Below are positions 8,098 through 17,007 of a stretch of DNA of 64,000 nt, piece after piece (position 1 is the stretch's first letter; each line of letters begins with the position of its first letter). Where the stretch lies: NCBI GenBank assembly GCA_947565425.1, contig CANOFW010000003.1, forward strand, positions 124,001 through 188,000, given 5' to 3'. Position numbers and translations under genes: made by a program. Below the pieces are notes generated by a model. It worked only from the letters and a program-made list of their open reading frames with translations. It was not told where the DNA came from and made no database searches. The stretch is from an uncultured Lachnospiraceae bacterium (GTDB taxonomy: Bacteria > Bacillota > Clostridia > Lachnospirales > Lachnospiraceae).

Positions 8098-9813
8098 GTG
8101 GTTTTATTGCGAAAAAAGCGACTGCCAATCGGCATTGAATTTTATAAAGAAATGGTAGACAAATCTTATTATTACGTGGATAAGACATTGATGGTGAAAG
8201 ATATATTAGACAAAGGCGGAAAGGTTAATCTTTTTACGCGTCCGCGCAGATTTGGAAAAACGCTTGCTTTGCAAATGCTGCGTACATTCTTTGAATGCGA
8301 GGTAGATGCTGATGGTGCCATGATAGACAATAGCCGATATTTTGAAGGGACCAAGCTTCAGCAAGCAGGGCAAGAGTATATGAGCCATATGGGGCAGTAC
8401 CCGGTAATCTCACTTTCACTAAAATCTGCCAAGCAGCCAGATTTCAAGATGGCTTATGACAGGCTGAAAGAGGTAATTTCGGAGGAGTATCAAAGACATA
8501 GGTATCTGCTTGAGGCGAGCAGTATGACAGAAAGGGACAGGCAGACATACGAAGCATTGATGGAGTGTAACGTTGGGCCGGGCAATTTTGCTACTTCGCT
8601 TTTGTTCTTGTCGAAATGTCTCAAAAGCTATCATAAGAGAAATGTAATAATTTTTATAGACGAATACGACGTGCCATTAGAGAATGCCTATTTCAGAGGG
8701 TTCTATGATGAGATGATGGATTTTACACGTTCTCTATTTGAGTCGGCGCTGAAGACGAATGATTGCCTGGAGTTTGCGGTGATTACCGGGTGTTTGAGGA
8801 TTAGTAGAGAGAGTATTTTTACTGGATTGAATAACCTGAAAGTGCTATCTGTCCTTGATGAGAGTTTTGCAGAATATTTTGGTTTTACACAGAAAGATGT
8901 GGAAGCAATACTTGAGTATTATGGAATCAGCGACCGCAGAGAAGAGGTAAAACGTTGGTATGATGGATATCTTTTTGGCAAGACGGAAGTCTATAATCCC
9001 TGGAGTGTCATCAATTATGTGGATGATATCATTTCTCTGAATACGGAGTTTCCAAAGCCCTACTGGTCGAATACTTCGTCTAACAGTATTGTTCGTGAGC
9101 TTGTGGATGGTGCGGATAACACGGTGAAGTCTGAGCTTGAAGAGTTAATTGCCGGGGGAGTAATAGAGAAACAGGTGCATGAGGACATTACTTATGGGGA
9201 GGTTTATAAAAGCCAGGATAATTTGTGGAACTTCCTGTTTTTCACCGGTTACCTGAAGGTTGTTTCCAGGAGGCTTGAGGAAAATATCATATATCTTACG
9301 CTTACGATTCCCAATGCTGAGATCTGTTACATTTATCAGAATACCATTCGGGAGTGGTTTGCGGAGAGGCAGAAAGGATTCGATAGCGCTCCGTTCTATG
9401 AGGGGATGCGGGTAGGAGATTGCCGACGCATGGAGGATTTCATATGCGGACAGCTTTCTGGAAGCATAAGCTATTTTGATAACGCAGAGAGTTTTTATCA
9501 CGGGTATCTATTTGGACTTTTAGGAGGGCTTGACGGTTATAAAATTAACTCTAACAGAGAACGAGGTAACGGAAGGCCGGATCTTGTGCTGGAGCCTCAT
9601 GACCCTAGGCAGCCGGCAATAATTATTGAAATAAAACGGACGAACAAGTTTGGGCTGATGGAGCAGCTTTGCGAAGAAGCTCTTGAACAAATAGAAGAGC
9701 GTGATTATACGTCGGAGCTTTTTGAGTATGGTTATCAAAAGATATTTAAGTATGGATTCTGTTTTTGTAAAAAGAGGTGTATGGTAAAATTGGCACAGAC
9801 AGAAAGTATATGA
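8098..9813 (+). CDS. AAA-ATPase-like protein with C-terminal PD-(D/E)XK nuclease domain
   Basis: This 571-residue protein opens with LPIGIEFYKEMVDKSYYYVD, the hallmark of the AAA-ATPase_like (PF09820) family. A modified Walker A, RPRRFGKT, follows near residue 45, and IIFIDEYDVPLE reads as Walker B. The C-terminus has a PD-(D/E)XK nuclease motif: GRPDLVLEP and then IIIEIKRT, giving the D and the E-x-K. The family is highly multiplied in gut Clostridia and Bacteroides, and its biological role is unknown. Two starts are possible: GTG at 8098, very close to the GAGG SD, or TTG at 8107, with better spacing and an N-terminus like that of relatives. It is unrelated in function to the glycan genes around it. 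Confidence 0.85.
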   Translation: MVLLRKKRLPIGIEFYKEMVDKSYYYVDKTLMVKDILDKGGKVNLFTRPRRFGKTLALQMLRTFFECEVDADGAMIDNSRYFEGTKLQQAGQEYMSHMGQYPVISLSLKSAKQPDFKMAYDRLKEVISEEYQRHRYLLEASSMTERDRQTYEALMECNVGPGNFATSLLFLSKCLKSYHKRNVIIFIDEYDVPLENAYFRGFYDEMMDFTRSLFESALKTNDCLEFAVITGCLRISRESIFTGLNNLKVLSVLDESFAEYFGFTQKDVEAILEYYGISDRREEVKRWYDGYLFGKTEVYNPWSVINYVDDIISLNTEFPKPYWSNTSSNSIVRELVDGADNTVKSELEELIAGGVIEKQVHEDITYGEVYKSQDNLWNFLFFTGYLKVVSRRLEENIIYLTLTIPNAEICYIYQNTIREWFAERQKGFDSAPFYEGMRVGDCRRMEDFICGQLSGSISYFDNAESFYHGYLFGLLGGLDGYKINSNRERGNGRPDLVLEPHDPRQPAIIIEIKRTNKFGLMEQLCEEALEQIEERDYTSELFEYGYQKIFKYGFCFCKKRCMVKLAQTESI

Positions 9814-9843
9814 TGTTATGGGGAAGGGTCAAAGGAACGATAT

Positions 9844-10998
9844 ATGGATAAGATTATAATTTTTGAATCAGCAACGGATTCTTTAAAAACATTTGCTAGG
9901 ATGATGGCAGAGGGATTTCGGGATATTGGCTGTCAGGTGTTGATGGCGGATATGCAGGATATAGACAAGACGAGAGAAGTAGTTTATGCGTTTGCATCGC
10001 CGGGAAAGACAGCGGCTCTTTTTTTTAACCATGCCGGGATGAATCTATTGACAATGCAGCGGGATATTATTTGGAATGAACTGGATGTGGATTGTTATGA
10101 TTATATCGTGGATCATCCGATGTATTATCATGCGGCGATTATATTTCCGATTCGCAGACTGACATTCTTGTGTGTGGATGAATATCATCAGAAGTTTATC
10201 GAACGTTTTTACGCAGACAAGGTGAGAAGTTTCTTTCTGCCGCTGGCAGGTATCCGCAGCCAGCAGATAGTGCCCTTTGAGGAACGTTCCATGGATGTGC
10301 TGTTTACCGGGGCGTATCTGGTAGATAACAGCATAGAATACCATGTCCAGGGGCTTGGAGAGGGCTTGAGGCAAATGTGGTTGGATTGTTATCATTTACT
10401 TTGTACCAACACTTCCCTGACATTAGAAGCAGGGGTAGAACACTGTCTGAGGCAGAGAGGCGCAACATTGCCGGAGGAAGATTTGCGGGATATGGTACGC
10501 CTGTTTCAGGATATGGATGGCTTTTTGCGTAGCTGGGCGCGCGCCGAAGTAATTCGGACGCTTGCCAATGCGGATGTTAAGGTTCATATCTATGGGGAGG
10601 GCTGGCAGTTTTTGGACTGTAAGCAGGAGAATTTGATTCTGCACGAGCGGATTCCTTTCGATGAGACAATCCCACTGATTGCGGATGCTAAGATTGTGCT
10701 GAACGTGATGCCCTGGTTTAAATCCGGTGTTCACGACCGTGTGTATTCCGCGATGCTTAACGAAAGTGTGTGCCTGACAGACGGCAGCGAATACGTAGCG
10801 CGGACGCTCACAGACGGCAGAGAGGCGTTAATCTACTCCCTGGAAAATTTACGGGAGCTTCCCGACAAAGTGCAACATTATTTACGGCATCCGAAGGAAT
10901 TGAGAGAAGTTGCGGACAGAGGTTATGCGTACGCCAAGGATACGCAAACTTGGCGGTATCGCGCGCGGAGGTTGGCAGAGATTATGGAAGGGAAATAG
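9844..10998 (+). CDS. CgeB/DUF3880-type glycosyltransferase
   Basis: The protein has 384 residues. Its middle contains the DHPMYYH segment seen in paralogues, and the C-terminal ~100 residues match the Glyco_trans_1_2 region (HDRVYSAMLNESVCLTDGS). The end, ADRGYAYAKDTQTWRYRARR, closely resembles the same region of the gene at 14815-16017, so the two are paralogues. The family belongs to GT-B enzymes annotated as spore maturation protein CgeB, thought to glycosylate surface structures. The SD AAAGGAAC lies upstream of the ATG. Donor and acceptor are unknown. Confidence 0.7.
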   Translation: MDKIIIFESATDSLKTFARMMAEGFRDIGCQVLMADMQDIDKTREVVYAFASPGKTAALFFNHAGMNLLTMQRDIIWNELDVDCYDYIVDHPMYYHAAIIFPIRRLTFLCVDEYHQKFIERFYADKVRSFFLPLAGIRSQQIVPFEERSMDVLFTGAYLVDNSIEYHVQGLGEGLRQMWLDCYHLLCTNTSLTLEAGVEHCLRQRGATLPEEDLRDMVRLFQDMDGFLRSWARAEVIRTLANADVKVHIYGEGWQFLDCKQENLILHERIPFDETIPLIADAKIVLNVMPWFKSGVHDRVYSAMLNESVCLTDGSEYVARTLTDGREALIYSLENLRELPDKVQHYLRHPKELREVADRGYAYAKDTQTWRYRARRLAEIMEGK

Positions 10999-11076
10999 GA
11001 ACCCAAGCTATATCTATTACTATTTGAATGAACTGAAAAATTTGCGCAGGTGATGAATCTGCTGAGAGGATAGAAA

Positions 11077-12105
11077 GTGAAGATAGAAGCGAAGATCAGT
11101 GTGATAATTCCTTGTTACAATGTTGAGAAATATATAGACCGCTGTTTGTCCTCAGTGGTAAGACAGACGATTGGCATAGAGAAGTTGGAAATTATCTGTG
11201 TCAATGACGCATCCACAGATGGGACGTGGCAGAAATTGTCTGCCTGGGAAAGAAAGTACCCGCAGAATATCTTGCTGGTGGACTGTGCGCAGAATGGTAA
11301 ACTAGGGCGGGCGCGCAATATTGGACTTGCGCATGCCTCAGGGGATTATGTGGCGTTTCTGGATGCGGATGACTGGATGGAGCCAGATTCCTATGAGAAG
11401 CTTTACCGGGTAATCAGGGATTACCAATGCGACATTGCGGCGTTTCAATTTGTGCGGGACGCTGGGGTGCATGATGTATGGGAGGGACAGAAACGGCGGG
11501 AGAGTGCGGATTTCTGTCTGGATCTGACGGACGATGAGGAGCGCAAGAAAGTGCTTGCGACTGCGCTTATGGACAACGGCTGTACGGACAAGATGTACAC
11601 GAGAGCGTTTATTGTGCAAAATAACCTGCAATTTCCGCAGGGCTGTGCCTATGAAGATATATACTGGGGTGTACTTGTGCAGCTATGTGCGGGAAGAGTT
11701 TATTTTTTGAACGAGAAGCTCTATCATTATTATATTAACCCGGAGTCAATTGTGCTCAAAAAAGACGAGCCATACCACATGGATATATTTTACACGACGC
11801 TGCTGATGTGGGAGGAGTGCAGGCGCAGAGGCGCGCTTGAGCGTTATCCGCAGGAGATGGAGTTGAATTTTCTCATTTACTATTATTTTGGGGGGCTGAA
11901 AATGCTGGCGCTGCGCCATACCGATTTAAAGTACAGGGAGTTTCAGAAAATGTGTGAAACTGTCAGGCAAACAGTGCCGAATTATAAGGAGAATCCCTAT
12001 TTAACTCAAGTGTTGGATGATATGCAGCAGTTAGAAATTGCTCTGATTGAGCAGGATATCTCGCAGGAAGAATTTGCGCGGGTGATGGATTTACTGAGGA
12101 GGTAA
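11077..12105 (+). CDS. GT2 family glycosyltransferase
   Basis: This 342-residue GT-A enzyme begins SVIIPCYNVEKYIDRCLSS and has the nucleotide-binding acidic strands ICVNDASTDGT and YVAFLDADDWM, the last holding the DxD metal site. The C-terminal ~120 residues are an accessory helical region common in capsule GT2 enzymes. It starts at GTG 11077, preceded by GAGAGGA. No transmembrane segments are visible, so it would act in the cytoplasm on a lipid-linked or protein acceptor. Sugar specificity cannot be read. Confidence 0.85.
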   Translation: MKIEAKISVIIPCYNVEKYIDRCLSSVVRQTIGIEKLEIICVNDASTDGTWQKLSAWERKYPQNILLVDCAQNGKLGRARNIGLAHASGDYVAFLDADDWMEPDSYEKLYRVIRDYQCDIAAFQFVRDAGVHDVWEGQKRRESADFCLDLTDDEERKKVLATALMDNGCTDKMYTRAFIVQNNLQFPQGCAYEDIYWGVLVQLCAGRVYFLNEKLYHYYINPESIVLKKDEPYHMDIFYTTLLMWEECRRRGALERYPQEMELNFLIYYYFGGLKMLALRHTDLKYREFQKMCETVRQTVPNYKENPYLTQVLDDMQQLEIALIEQDISQEEFARVMDLLRR

Positions 12106-12156
12106 GGGATAGAAGCAAGTAACAGATATAGGAGAGAAACAAATGAAGGAGAAGCT

Positions 12157-12894
12157 ATGCGCATAACAGAGGAAATAGTAGATATTGACTATTATGAGAC
12201 GAAGCGTTTTTTTGAGAAACGCGCCGATAAATTTTCAGCCGATAATCCCTATTCGGTAACCATGTACCAGGATCACAATAAGGAGTTAGTACGGGAAAGA
12301 AACCGAAAGGAAACGGAGAAGCTTCTTCCCTTGCTGAAGTTGCGTGCAGATTCTCGCGTATTGGATGTGGCGTGCGGTATTGGCCGGTGGGCAGACGCTA
12401 TGCCAGATTACATTGAGGAGTATTGTGGCGTGGATTTCAGCGGGGAGTTGGTTGAAATTGCCAGACAAAGGAACGGAAGAGATAATTTTCATTTTTATGA
12501 AGGGGCAGCAGACAAAATTGAACAGACGGTCTTGAAGGCTCGAAGTGAGGTATATGATAGGATTCTCATGGTGGGAATACTTATGTATCTCAACGATAGG
12601 GAGCTTGTCGATACTCTGGTGCAGATTGAAAGAATTAGCCAAAGGCATACCGTTATCTGTATAAGAGAGCCCATAGGAATTTCCAAAAGACTGACCTTGA
12701 AGGACTTTTTTTCGGAAGAACTGCAAGACAATTATAATGCCATCTACCGGACGCGGCAGGAGCTGCGGAAGTTGATTGACACTGCATTTTTACAAAAAGG
12801 GTTTATTGTCAGCCAGGAAGGTTTTTTGTTTGACGAGGATGCGTTAAACAACCGGAAAGAGACAGCACAGTATTTCTACATATTGGAGAGGTGA
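12157..12894 (+). CDS. Class I SAM-dependent methyltransferase
   Basis: The 245-residue protein has the SAM-binding motif VLDVACGIGRWADAM near residue 68 and the acidic second strand EEYCGVDFS. A ribose-contacting strand (ILMVGILMYLND) follows. The ATG at 12157 has AAGGAG 5 bases upstream. An out-of-frame mini-ORF (ATG 12143, 7 codons) overlaps this region and may only be part of the ribosome-binding region. The 3' end overlaps or abuts the next nucleotidyltransferase gene, so they are likely translated together. It may methylate an activated headgroup or a sugar. Confidence 0.75.
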   Translation: MRITEEIVDIDYYETKRFFEKRADKFSADNPYSVTMYQDHNKELVRERNRKETEKLLPLLKLRADSRVLDVACGIGRWADAMPDYIEEYCGVDFSGELVEIARQRNGRDNFHFYEGAADKIEQTVLKARSEVYDRILMVGILMYLNDRELVDTLVQIERISQRHTVICIREPIGISKRLTLKDFFSEELQDNYNAIYRTRQELRKLIDTAFLQKGFIVSQEGFLFDEDALNNRKETAQYFYILER

Positions 12895-12899
12895 GGATT

Positions 12900-13553
12900 A
12901 TGTGTGGGATTTCGAGAACCGTGATTATTAGCTGTGCCGGTATGGGCAGCCGTCTGGGGTTTGGATGTACGAAAGCGTTGGTTGAAGTTGAGGGAAAGTC
13001 TCTGCTTGCGAGACACTTAGAGTTGCTTACAGGGGAAGAAGATGTCCGGGTGGTTGTAGGGTATCAGTCTGAACGGGTAATGGAGGAAGCGAGAAGGTAT
13101 CGCAGTGATGTAAATTTTGTATTCAATCATCGTTACCGGGAGACCAAAACTGGCGTCAGCGTTTCCCTTGCTGCTCAGGGCGCCAGGGACTATGTTCTGA
13201 CATTAGACGGCGACATATTGGTGCATCCCCAGGATATGGAGAAGGTATTGTCATGCGGCCATGAATTTGTGAGCGGCGGCATCCCGGCGTCAGACGACCC
13301 ATGGATGCTTCAGACTTTTGAAGAAAACAGCAGGGAGTTTGTAAGTGCTTTTTCAAAAGAGGTTGGCGCTTATGAGTGGAATGGGATTACGCAGATGGCA
13401 AGCGACAAAATGCAGCATGGGACGGGTCATGTGTTCCAAATGGCAGAGCCCTATTTGCCGCTGCCGTTTTTAGAGTTGCGGACGCGGGAGATAGATACGG
13501 CAAATGATTATGAGCGAGCTGTTCGCTGGGTAAAGAATGGTTTTTTATCTTAA
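12900..13553 (+). CDS. Small sugar/phospho-alcohol nucleotidyltransferase
   Basis: This is a stand-alone nucleotidyltransferase of about 217 residues. It has the P-loop-like VIISCAGMGSRLGFG, the lysine-bearing TKALVEVEGKSLL and the metal strand DYVLTLDGDIL, as in LicC and related cytidylyltransferases. The ATG at 12900 has GGAGAGG 7 bases upstream. An in-frame GTG at 12891 would overlap the preceding stop by 4 bases and is an alternative start. It is one of three such enzymes in the island, the others being at 3739 and 18513. A CDP- or GDP-linked small alcohol or sugar is a reasonable product guess. Confidence 0.7.
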   Translation: MCGISRTVIISCAGMGSRLGFGCTKALVEVEGKSLLARHLELLTGEEDVRVVVGYQSERVMEEARRYRSDVNFVFNHRYRETKTGVSVSLAAQGARDYVLTLDGDILVHPQDMEKVLSCGHEFVSGGIPASDDPWMLQTFEENSREFVSAFSKEVGAYEWNGITQMASDKMQHGTGHVFQMAEPYLPLPFLELRTREIDTANDYERAVRWVKNGFLS

Positions 13554-13630
13554 TCTTGGAAAGAACTCGCCACGCTAAATCGTGAAAGTATTTATTTAAA
13601 AATTAAGATAAAATTACTATGCGCACTTTG
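13541..13630. repeat. Dispersed palindromic element, copy C (eroded)
   Basis: The outer arms TTTTATCTTAAT (13543-13554) and ATTAAGATAAAA (13602-13613) are perfect reverse complements. Between them is the remnant CACGCTAAATCGTG core, and CTATGCGCAC follows. The same plan occurs at 39757-39840 and 44884-44968. The left arm contains the stop codon of the nucleotidyltransferase gene, so it probably acts as its terminator. Confidence 0.6.
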
Positions 13631-13658
13631 ATAAATAACAGATTGGGAAGGGGAAATT

Positions 13659-14813
13659 ATGCGGATTAAGATATTTACAATGACCCACAAAAAATTTCAG
13701 GAACCGGAAGATGCTATTTATGTGCCTTTGCATGTGGGCAGGGCAAGTGCAGGCGACCTGGGATATCAGGGGGATGACACCGGAGATTCGATTTCGCGGT
13801 GGAACAATTTTTACGGGGAACTTACTGGGGTCTATTGGGTGTGGAAGAACGAGCAGGAAGCGGATGTTATTGGAATCTGCCATTACCGCCGTTTTTTTCT
13901 CAATGGGCAGCGCAGGCTGATGAATCAGCGCGAATACGAGGAGATTTTAAAGGATTACGATATCATAGTCTCCAATGAGGTGCAGGCGGACACGAATTAC
14001 CTTGATTATTTTGGAGAGGCGCACAATGCCCAAGATTTGTTGACAGTCGGTGAGGTGATGGCGGAGAAGTACCCGGAATATGCGCCTTATTTTCAGTCGG
14101 CGATGGAGGGAAATACGTATTATTATGGGAATTTGATGGTGACTTCACGCGAACTGTTTGCGTCTTATGCAGAGTGGTTATTTGATATTCTTTTTGAGGT
14201 GGAAAAGCGCATTGACGTGGAAACGTATGATTTATATAATCAGCGAGTGTTTGGCTTCCTCTCGGAGCAGATGATAAAAATCTGGGCGGAAAAAAACGGT
14301 CTCAAAATCTATGAGGGCACGGTTGGTATCACGGCGGAGAAAGCGGAGACGGTAGAATTTAAGCTTGCTATGAGCCAGCTTGTGAAGATGAAGCAGATTG
14401 GGCAGGCGAGACAGATGTTTTATGAATACCTGAAGCTGCGTCCAGATGTGCGCTTAGAACTTTCAGATATCCGGGGGGAGATACCGATTATTGAGCAATT
14501 ACTCTATATTGCCGAGGAGGAGGGGCAGAGGAATCTTGCTGGGCTCATGCAGATGTCTGCTGATTTGAATGAATGGATTGTGCATTACCGCAAAGTTACG
14601 GAGTGCCTCTGTCGTTTATCAGCGGGTGAGACAAGGCGGGAAGATGCAGAATATATTGTTGGACAAAATGTGTCTTGGGTGATGGCAAAGGTCATGTTAA
14701 TGAACGCGGCTCCAGGCGTGATTGATCATCCCCAACAGGCAATGGAGGCGTTGCATAACATTTATCAATTGGCCGGCAGAATCGAAGACTGTGAAGGGCT
14801 GGAAAGGGGATAA
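13659..14813 (+). CDS. DUF4422 glycosyltransferase
   Basis: The 384-residue protein starts IKIFTMTHKKFQEPED and contains the DUF4422 signature region: SISRWNNFYGELTGVYW, then IGICHYRRFFL and MVTSRELFASYAEWLFDI. Proteins of this family, found in capsule and LPS clusters, transfer a sugar, often galactofuranose or rhamnose type in other species. The last ~130 residues are extra helical sequence beyond the DUF. The ATG has AAGGGG upstream. It ends one base before the GTG of the next CgeB-type gene, so they form one operon. Confidence 0.75.
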   Translation: MRIKIFTMTHKKFQEPEDAIYVPLHVGRASAGDLGYQGDDTGDSISRWNNFYGELTGVYWVWKNEQEADVIGICHYRRFFLNGQRRLMNQREYEEILKDYDIIVSNEVQADTNYLDYFGEAHNAQDLLTVGEVMAEKYPEYAPYFQSAMEGNTYYYGNLMVTSRELFASYAEWLFDILFEVEKRIDVETYDLYNQRVFGFLSEQMIKIWAEKNGLKIYEGTVGITAEKAETVEFKLAMSQLVKMKQIGQARQMFYEYLKLRPDVRLELSDIRGEIPIIEQLLYIAEEEGQRNLAGLMQMSADLNEWIVHYRKVTECLCRLSAGETRREDAEYIVGQNVSWVMAKVMLMNAAPGVIDHPQQAMEALHNIYQLAGRIEDCEGLERG

Positions 14814-14814
14814 A

Positions 14815-16017
14815 GTGAAGAGACTGATCTTTTTTGTTGGCGTGTACGACACGCTGGATTTGTTTACTTATGAATTAAAGCGTGAATTTGACGCCCTGGG
14901 TTACGAGAGTATGATTTTTGATGTGCGCGCGATGGCACAGAGCTTAAAAGAGTTGTCAGTGTTCGCATCAAGGCCGGTGAAGGCAGTGATTACTTTTAAC
15001 AATCTGGGATTTAATATGGAACTTCATGCCGGACGCAATCTCTGGGAAGAGCTTAACATTCCCTGTGTCAATATCCTTATGGATCATCCGTTCTGTTACA
15101 GGAATGCGCTGGACAATGCGCCGGCTAATTCTGTGGTGTTGTGTACAGACCGCAACCATATGCGCTATTTGCAGCGTTTCTATCCACAGATTCCGATTAC
15201 CGGTTATCTGCCCCATGCGGGCAAGGAATTGCCGGGGGGAAGAAAGCCGATTGCCGAGCGAACGATTGACGTGTTGTATGCAGGGAACCTGTCCAGGAGT
15301 TTTGCCACTAATATCGTGCCAGACTTGTCAAAATATACATCATTTGACGCGAGAGAATTATGCCGTCGGGCGTATGAAGATTTGGTGGCGCATCCTTTTA
15401 AGACAACCGAACAATCTTTGGAGGACGCGTTGGTGGCAGAAGGGCTCAAGCTGTCCGATCATGAATTAAGAAATATTATTGCTGATTTGCATTTTGTCGA
15501 TCTCTATGCCGTCTCCTATTACCGTGAAAGGACTGTGCAATCGCTGGCAGAATATGGGATAAATGTACAGATTTACGGGGCTGGGTGGGAAAACTGTCCC
15601 TGGATTCAATTGCCCAATGTCAACTTTTGTGGTAAAATTCCAGCAGAAGAAGTGGTGGCAAACATGCAAGACGCCAAGATTGTCCTCAGTACTATGACCT
15701 GGTTCAAGGATGGTACGCACGATCGGGTATTTAACGGTATGCTACAGGGCGCAGTTGCCATGACGGATACCTCGTGTTATATGAAAGAGGAATTCTGCGG
15801 AGTTCTGGATGGGGAAGGTTCTCGGGGAGATAACCGGGAACTGGTATTTTTTGAGTTAGAAGCATTGGAAAAGCTGCCGCTGCTGGCTGAGGAAGTGTTA
15901 AGAAATCCTGAGCGGGCGCAGCAGATTGCCGACAGAGGCTATGCAAAGGCCAAGCAGTTCCATACGTGGAAATCCCGCGCGCTGGAGCTGGAACATGATC
16001 TGTTGGAGCATCTGTAG
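14815..16017 (+). CDS. CgeB/DUF3880-type glycosyltransferase
   Basis: The start is taken as GTG 14815 (MKRLIFFVGVYDTLDLF), since GGAAAGGGG lies just upstream and the preceding gene stops at 14813. The open frame extends further upstream, but that part lies inside the DUF4422 gene. The protein, about 400 residues, shares MDHPFCYRNAL, the HDRVFNGMLQGAVAMTDTS strand and the ADRGYAKAKQFHTWKSRA tail with the gene at 9844-10998. It is a GT-B-type transferase with unknown donor and acceptor. Having two such paralogues suggests two related linkages in one glycan. Confidence 0.7.
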   Translation: MKRLIFFVGVYDTLDLFTYELKREFDALGYESMIFDVRAMAQSLKELSVFASRPVKAVITFNNLGFNMELHAGRNLWEELNIPCVNILMDHPFCYRNALDNAPANSVVLCTDRNHMRYLQRFYPQIPITGYLPHAGKELPGGRKPIAERTIDVLYAGNLSRSFATNIVPDLSKYTSFDARELCRRAYEDLVAHPFKTTEQSLEDALVAEGLKLSDHELRNIIADLHFVDLYAVSYYRERTVQSLAEYGINVQIYGAGWENCPWIQLPNVNFCGKIPAEEVVANMQDAKIVLSTMTWFKDGTHDRVFNGMLQGAVAMTDTSCYMKEEFCGVLDGEGSRGDNRELVFFELEALEKLPLLAEEVLRNPERAQQIADRGYAKAKQFHTWKSRALELEHDLLEHL

Positions 16018-16032
16018 TAGTGGAGGTATGTG

Positions 16033-17007
16033 ATGGGCGATTTTATCAATGAATATTTTTCAGGTATGCTGCAACCGGCGTTGCAGTATTTATGGACAAA
16101 TTATGATTACTGTTATCTGAAGGCGATGCATGAGAAGAATCGAAACGTTGGGTGTAAGACGATAATCGCCGGGTCCTCACATGCCATGAACGGAATTGTT
16201 GAAACAGAAATGCCAGAAAGCGCTATCAATTTTTCGATTTCTTCCCAGGATGTCTATTTTGATTTTTTAAATATTAAAAGGGCACTAGAAGAAGGGAAGC
16301 AACGGATAGACAATTGTATTATAAATATTGGCTATTATATGCTTTACCAGGACTTGTCGCTTAGTACGACCATGGGGTATTTGATGTCCAGCGTGTACGG
16401 CCCCTTATTTGGAGACGTTCATAATTGCACGGATAAAATTGCGCAAGTTTCCGATAGTATGCGTTTGGATGATTGGAAACAGCAGCTGTATATGGACTTT
16501 GCCCGTACATATTTCGAGCGGGAAAGTTCTTATTATGGGGAATTGAAAGCCAGGGAGCAGAATAATCTCCTGCTAGCCAATGGGGTAATCTGGCAGAAAT
16601 TGTTGGAGGAAGAGAAAGAATCCTATGCGAAAAAGCGGACGGCAGACCACAACCGTCTCAAAAAACATCAGGCGTCAAGAGAGGAAAATGGGAAGATTGT
16701 GCTGGAAATGGTGAGATACCTTCATGGGAAGGGAATTAAACCAGTTTTTGTAATTTTCCCCTTTACGCGATTTTATAATAAATATATTGATACGGATTAC
16801 AAAAAGGACATTTTTTCTTTGTTAGACAGTTTGCCTTTGGAAGTGGAATTTCTTGATATGAATGATTTTTCGGAAATGTTTGCAGATGAGGATTTTTTGG
16901 ACACGGATCATCTGAATCTGGCAGGAGCTGTGAAGGCGACAAGGCTGTTGGGGAGTTTCATGACAGCAGTGGGAAATCAGCAAAGCGAAATAGGAGGAAA
17001 TCTATGA
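16033..17007 (+). CDS. SGNH-hydrolase-like protein
   Basis: This protein, about 324 residues, has the block I-like motif IIAGSSHAMNGI (Ser nucleophile region) near residue 46. A C-terminal DTDHLNLAGAVKA motif matches the Asp-x-x-His block V of SGNH/GDSL enzymes. No signal peptide or membrane segment is visible, so it may be cytoplasmic. In glycan clusters such proteins add or remove acyl groups. The ATG at 16033 with GGAGG 6 bases upstream is preferred over the GTG at 16030. Its stop overlaps the next ATG (ATGA), showing coupling to the following transferase. Confidence 0.6.
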   Translation: MGDFINEYFSGMLQPALQYLWTNYDYCYLKAMHEKNRNVGCKTIIAGSSHAMNGIVETEMPESAINFSISSQDVYFDFLNIKRALEEGKQRIDNCIINIGYYMLYQDLSLSTTMGYLMSSVYGPLFGDVHNCTDKIAQVSDSMRLDDWKQQLYMDFARTYFERESSYYGELKAREQNNLLLANGVIWQKLLEEEKESYAKKRTADHNRLKKHQASREENGKIVLEMVRYLHGKGIKPVFVIFPFTRFYNKYIDTDYKKDIFSLLDSLPLEVEFLDMNDFSEMFADEDFLDTDHLNLAGAVKATRLLGSFMTAVGNQQSEIGGNL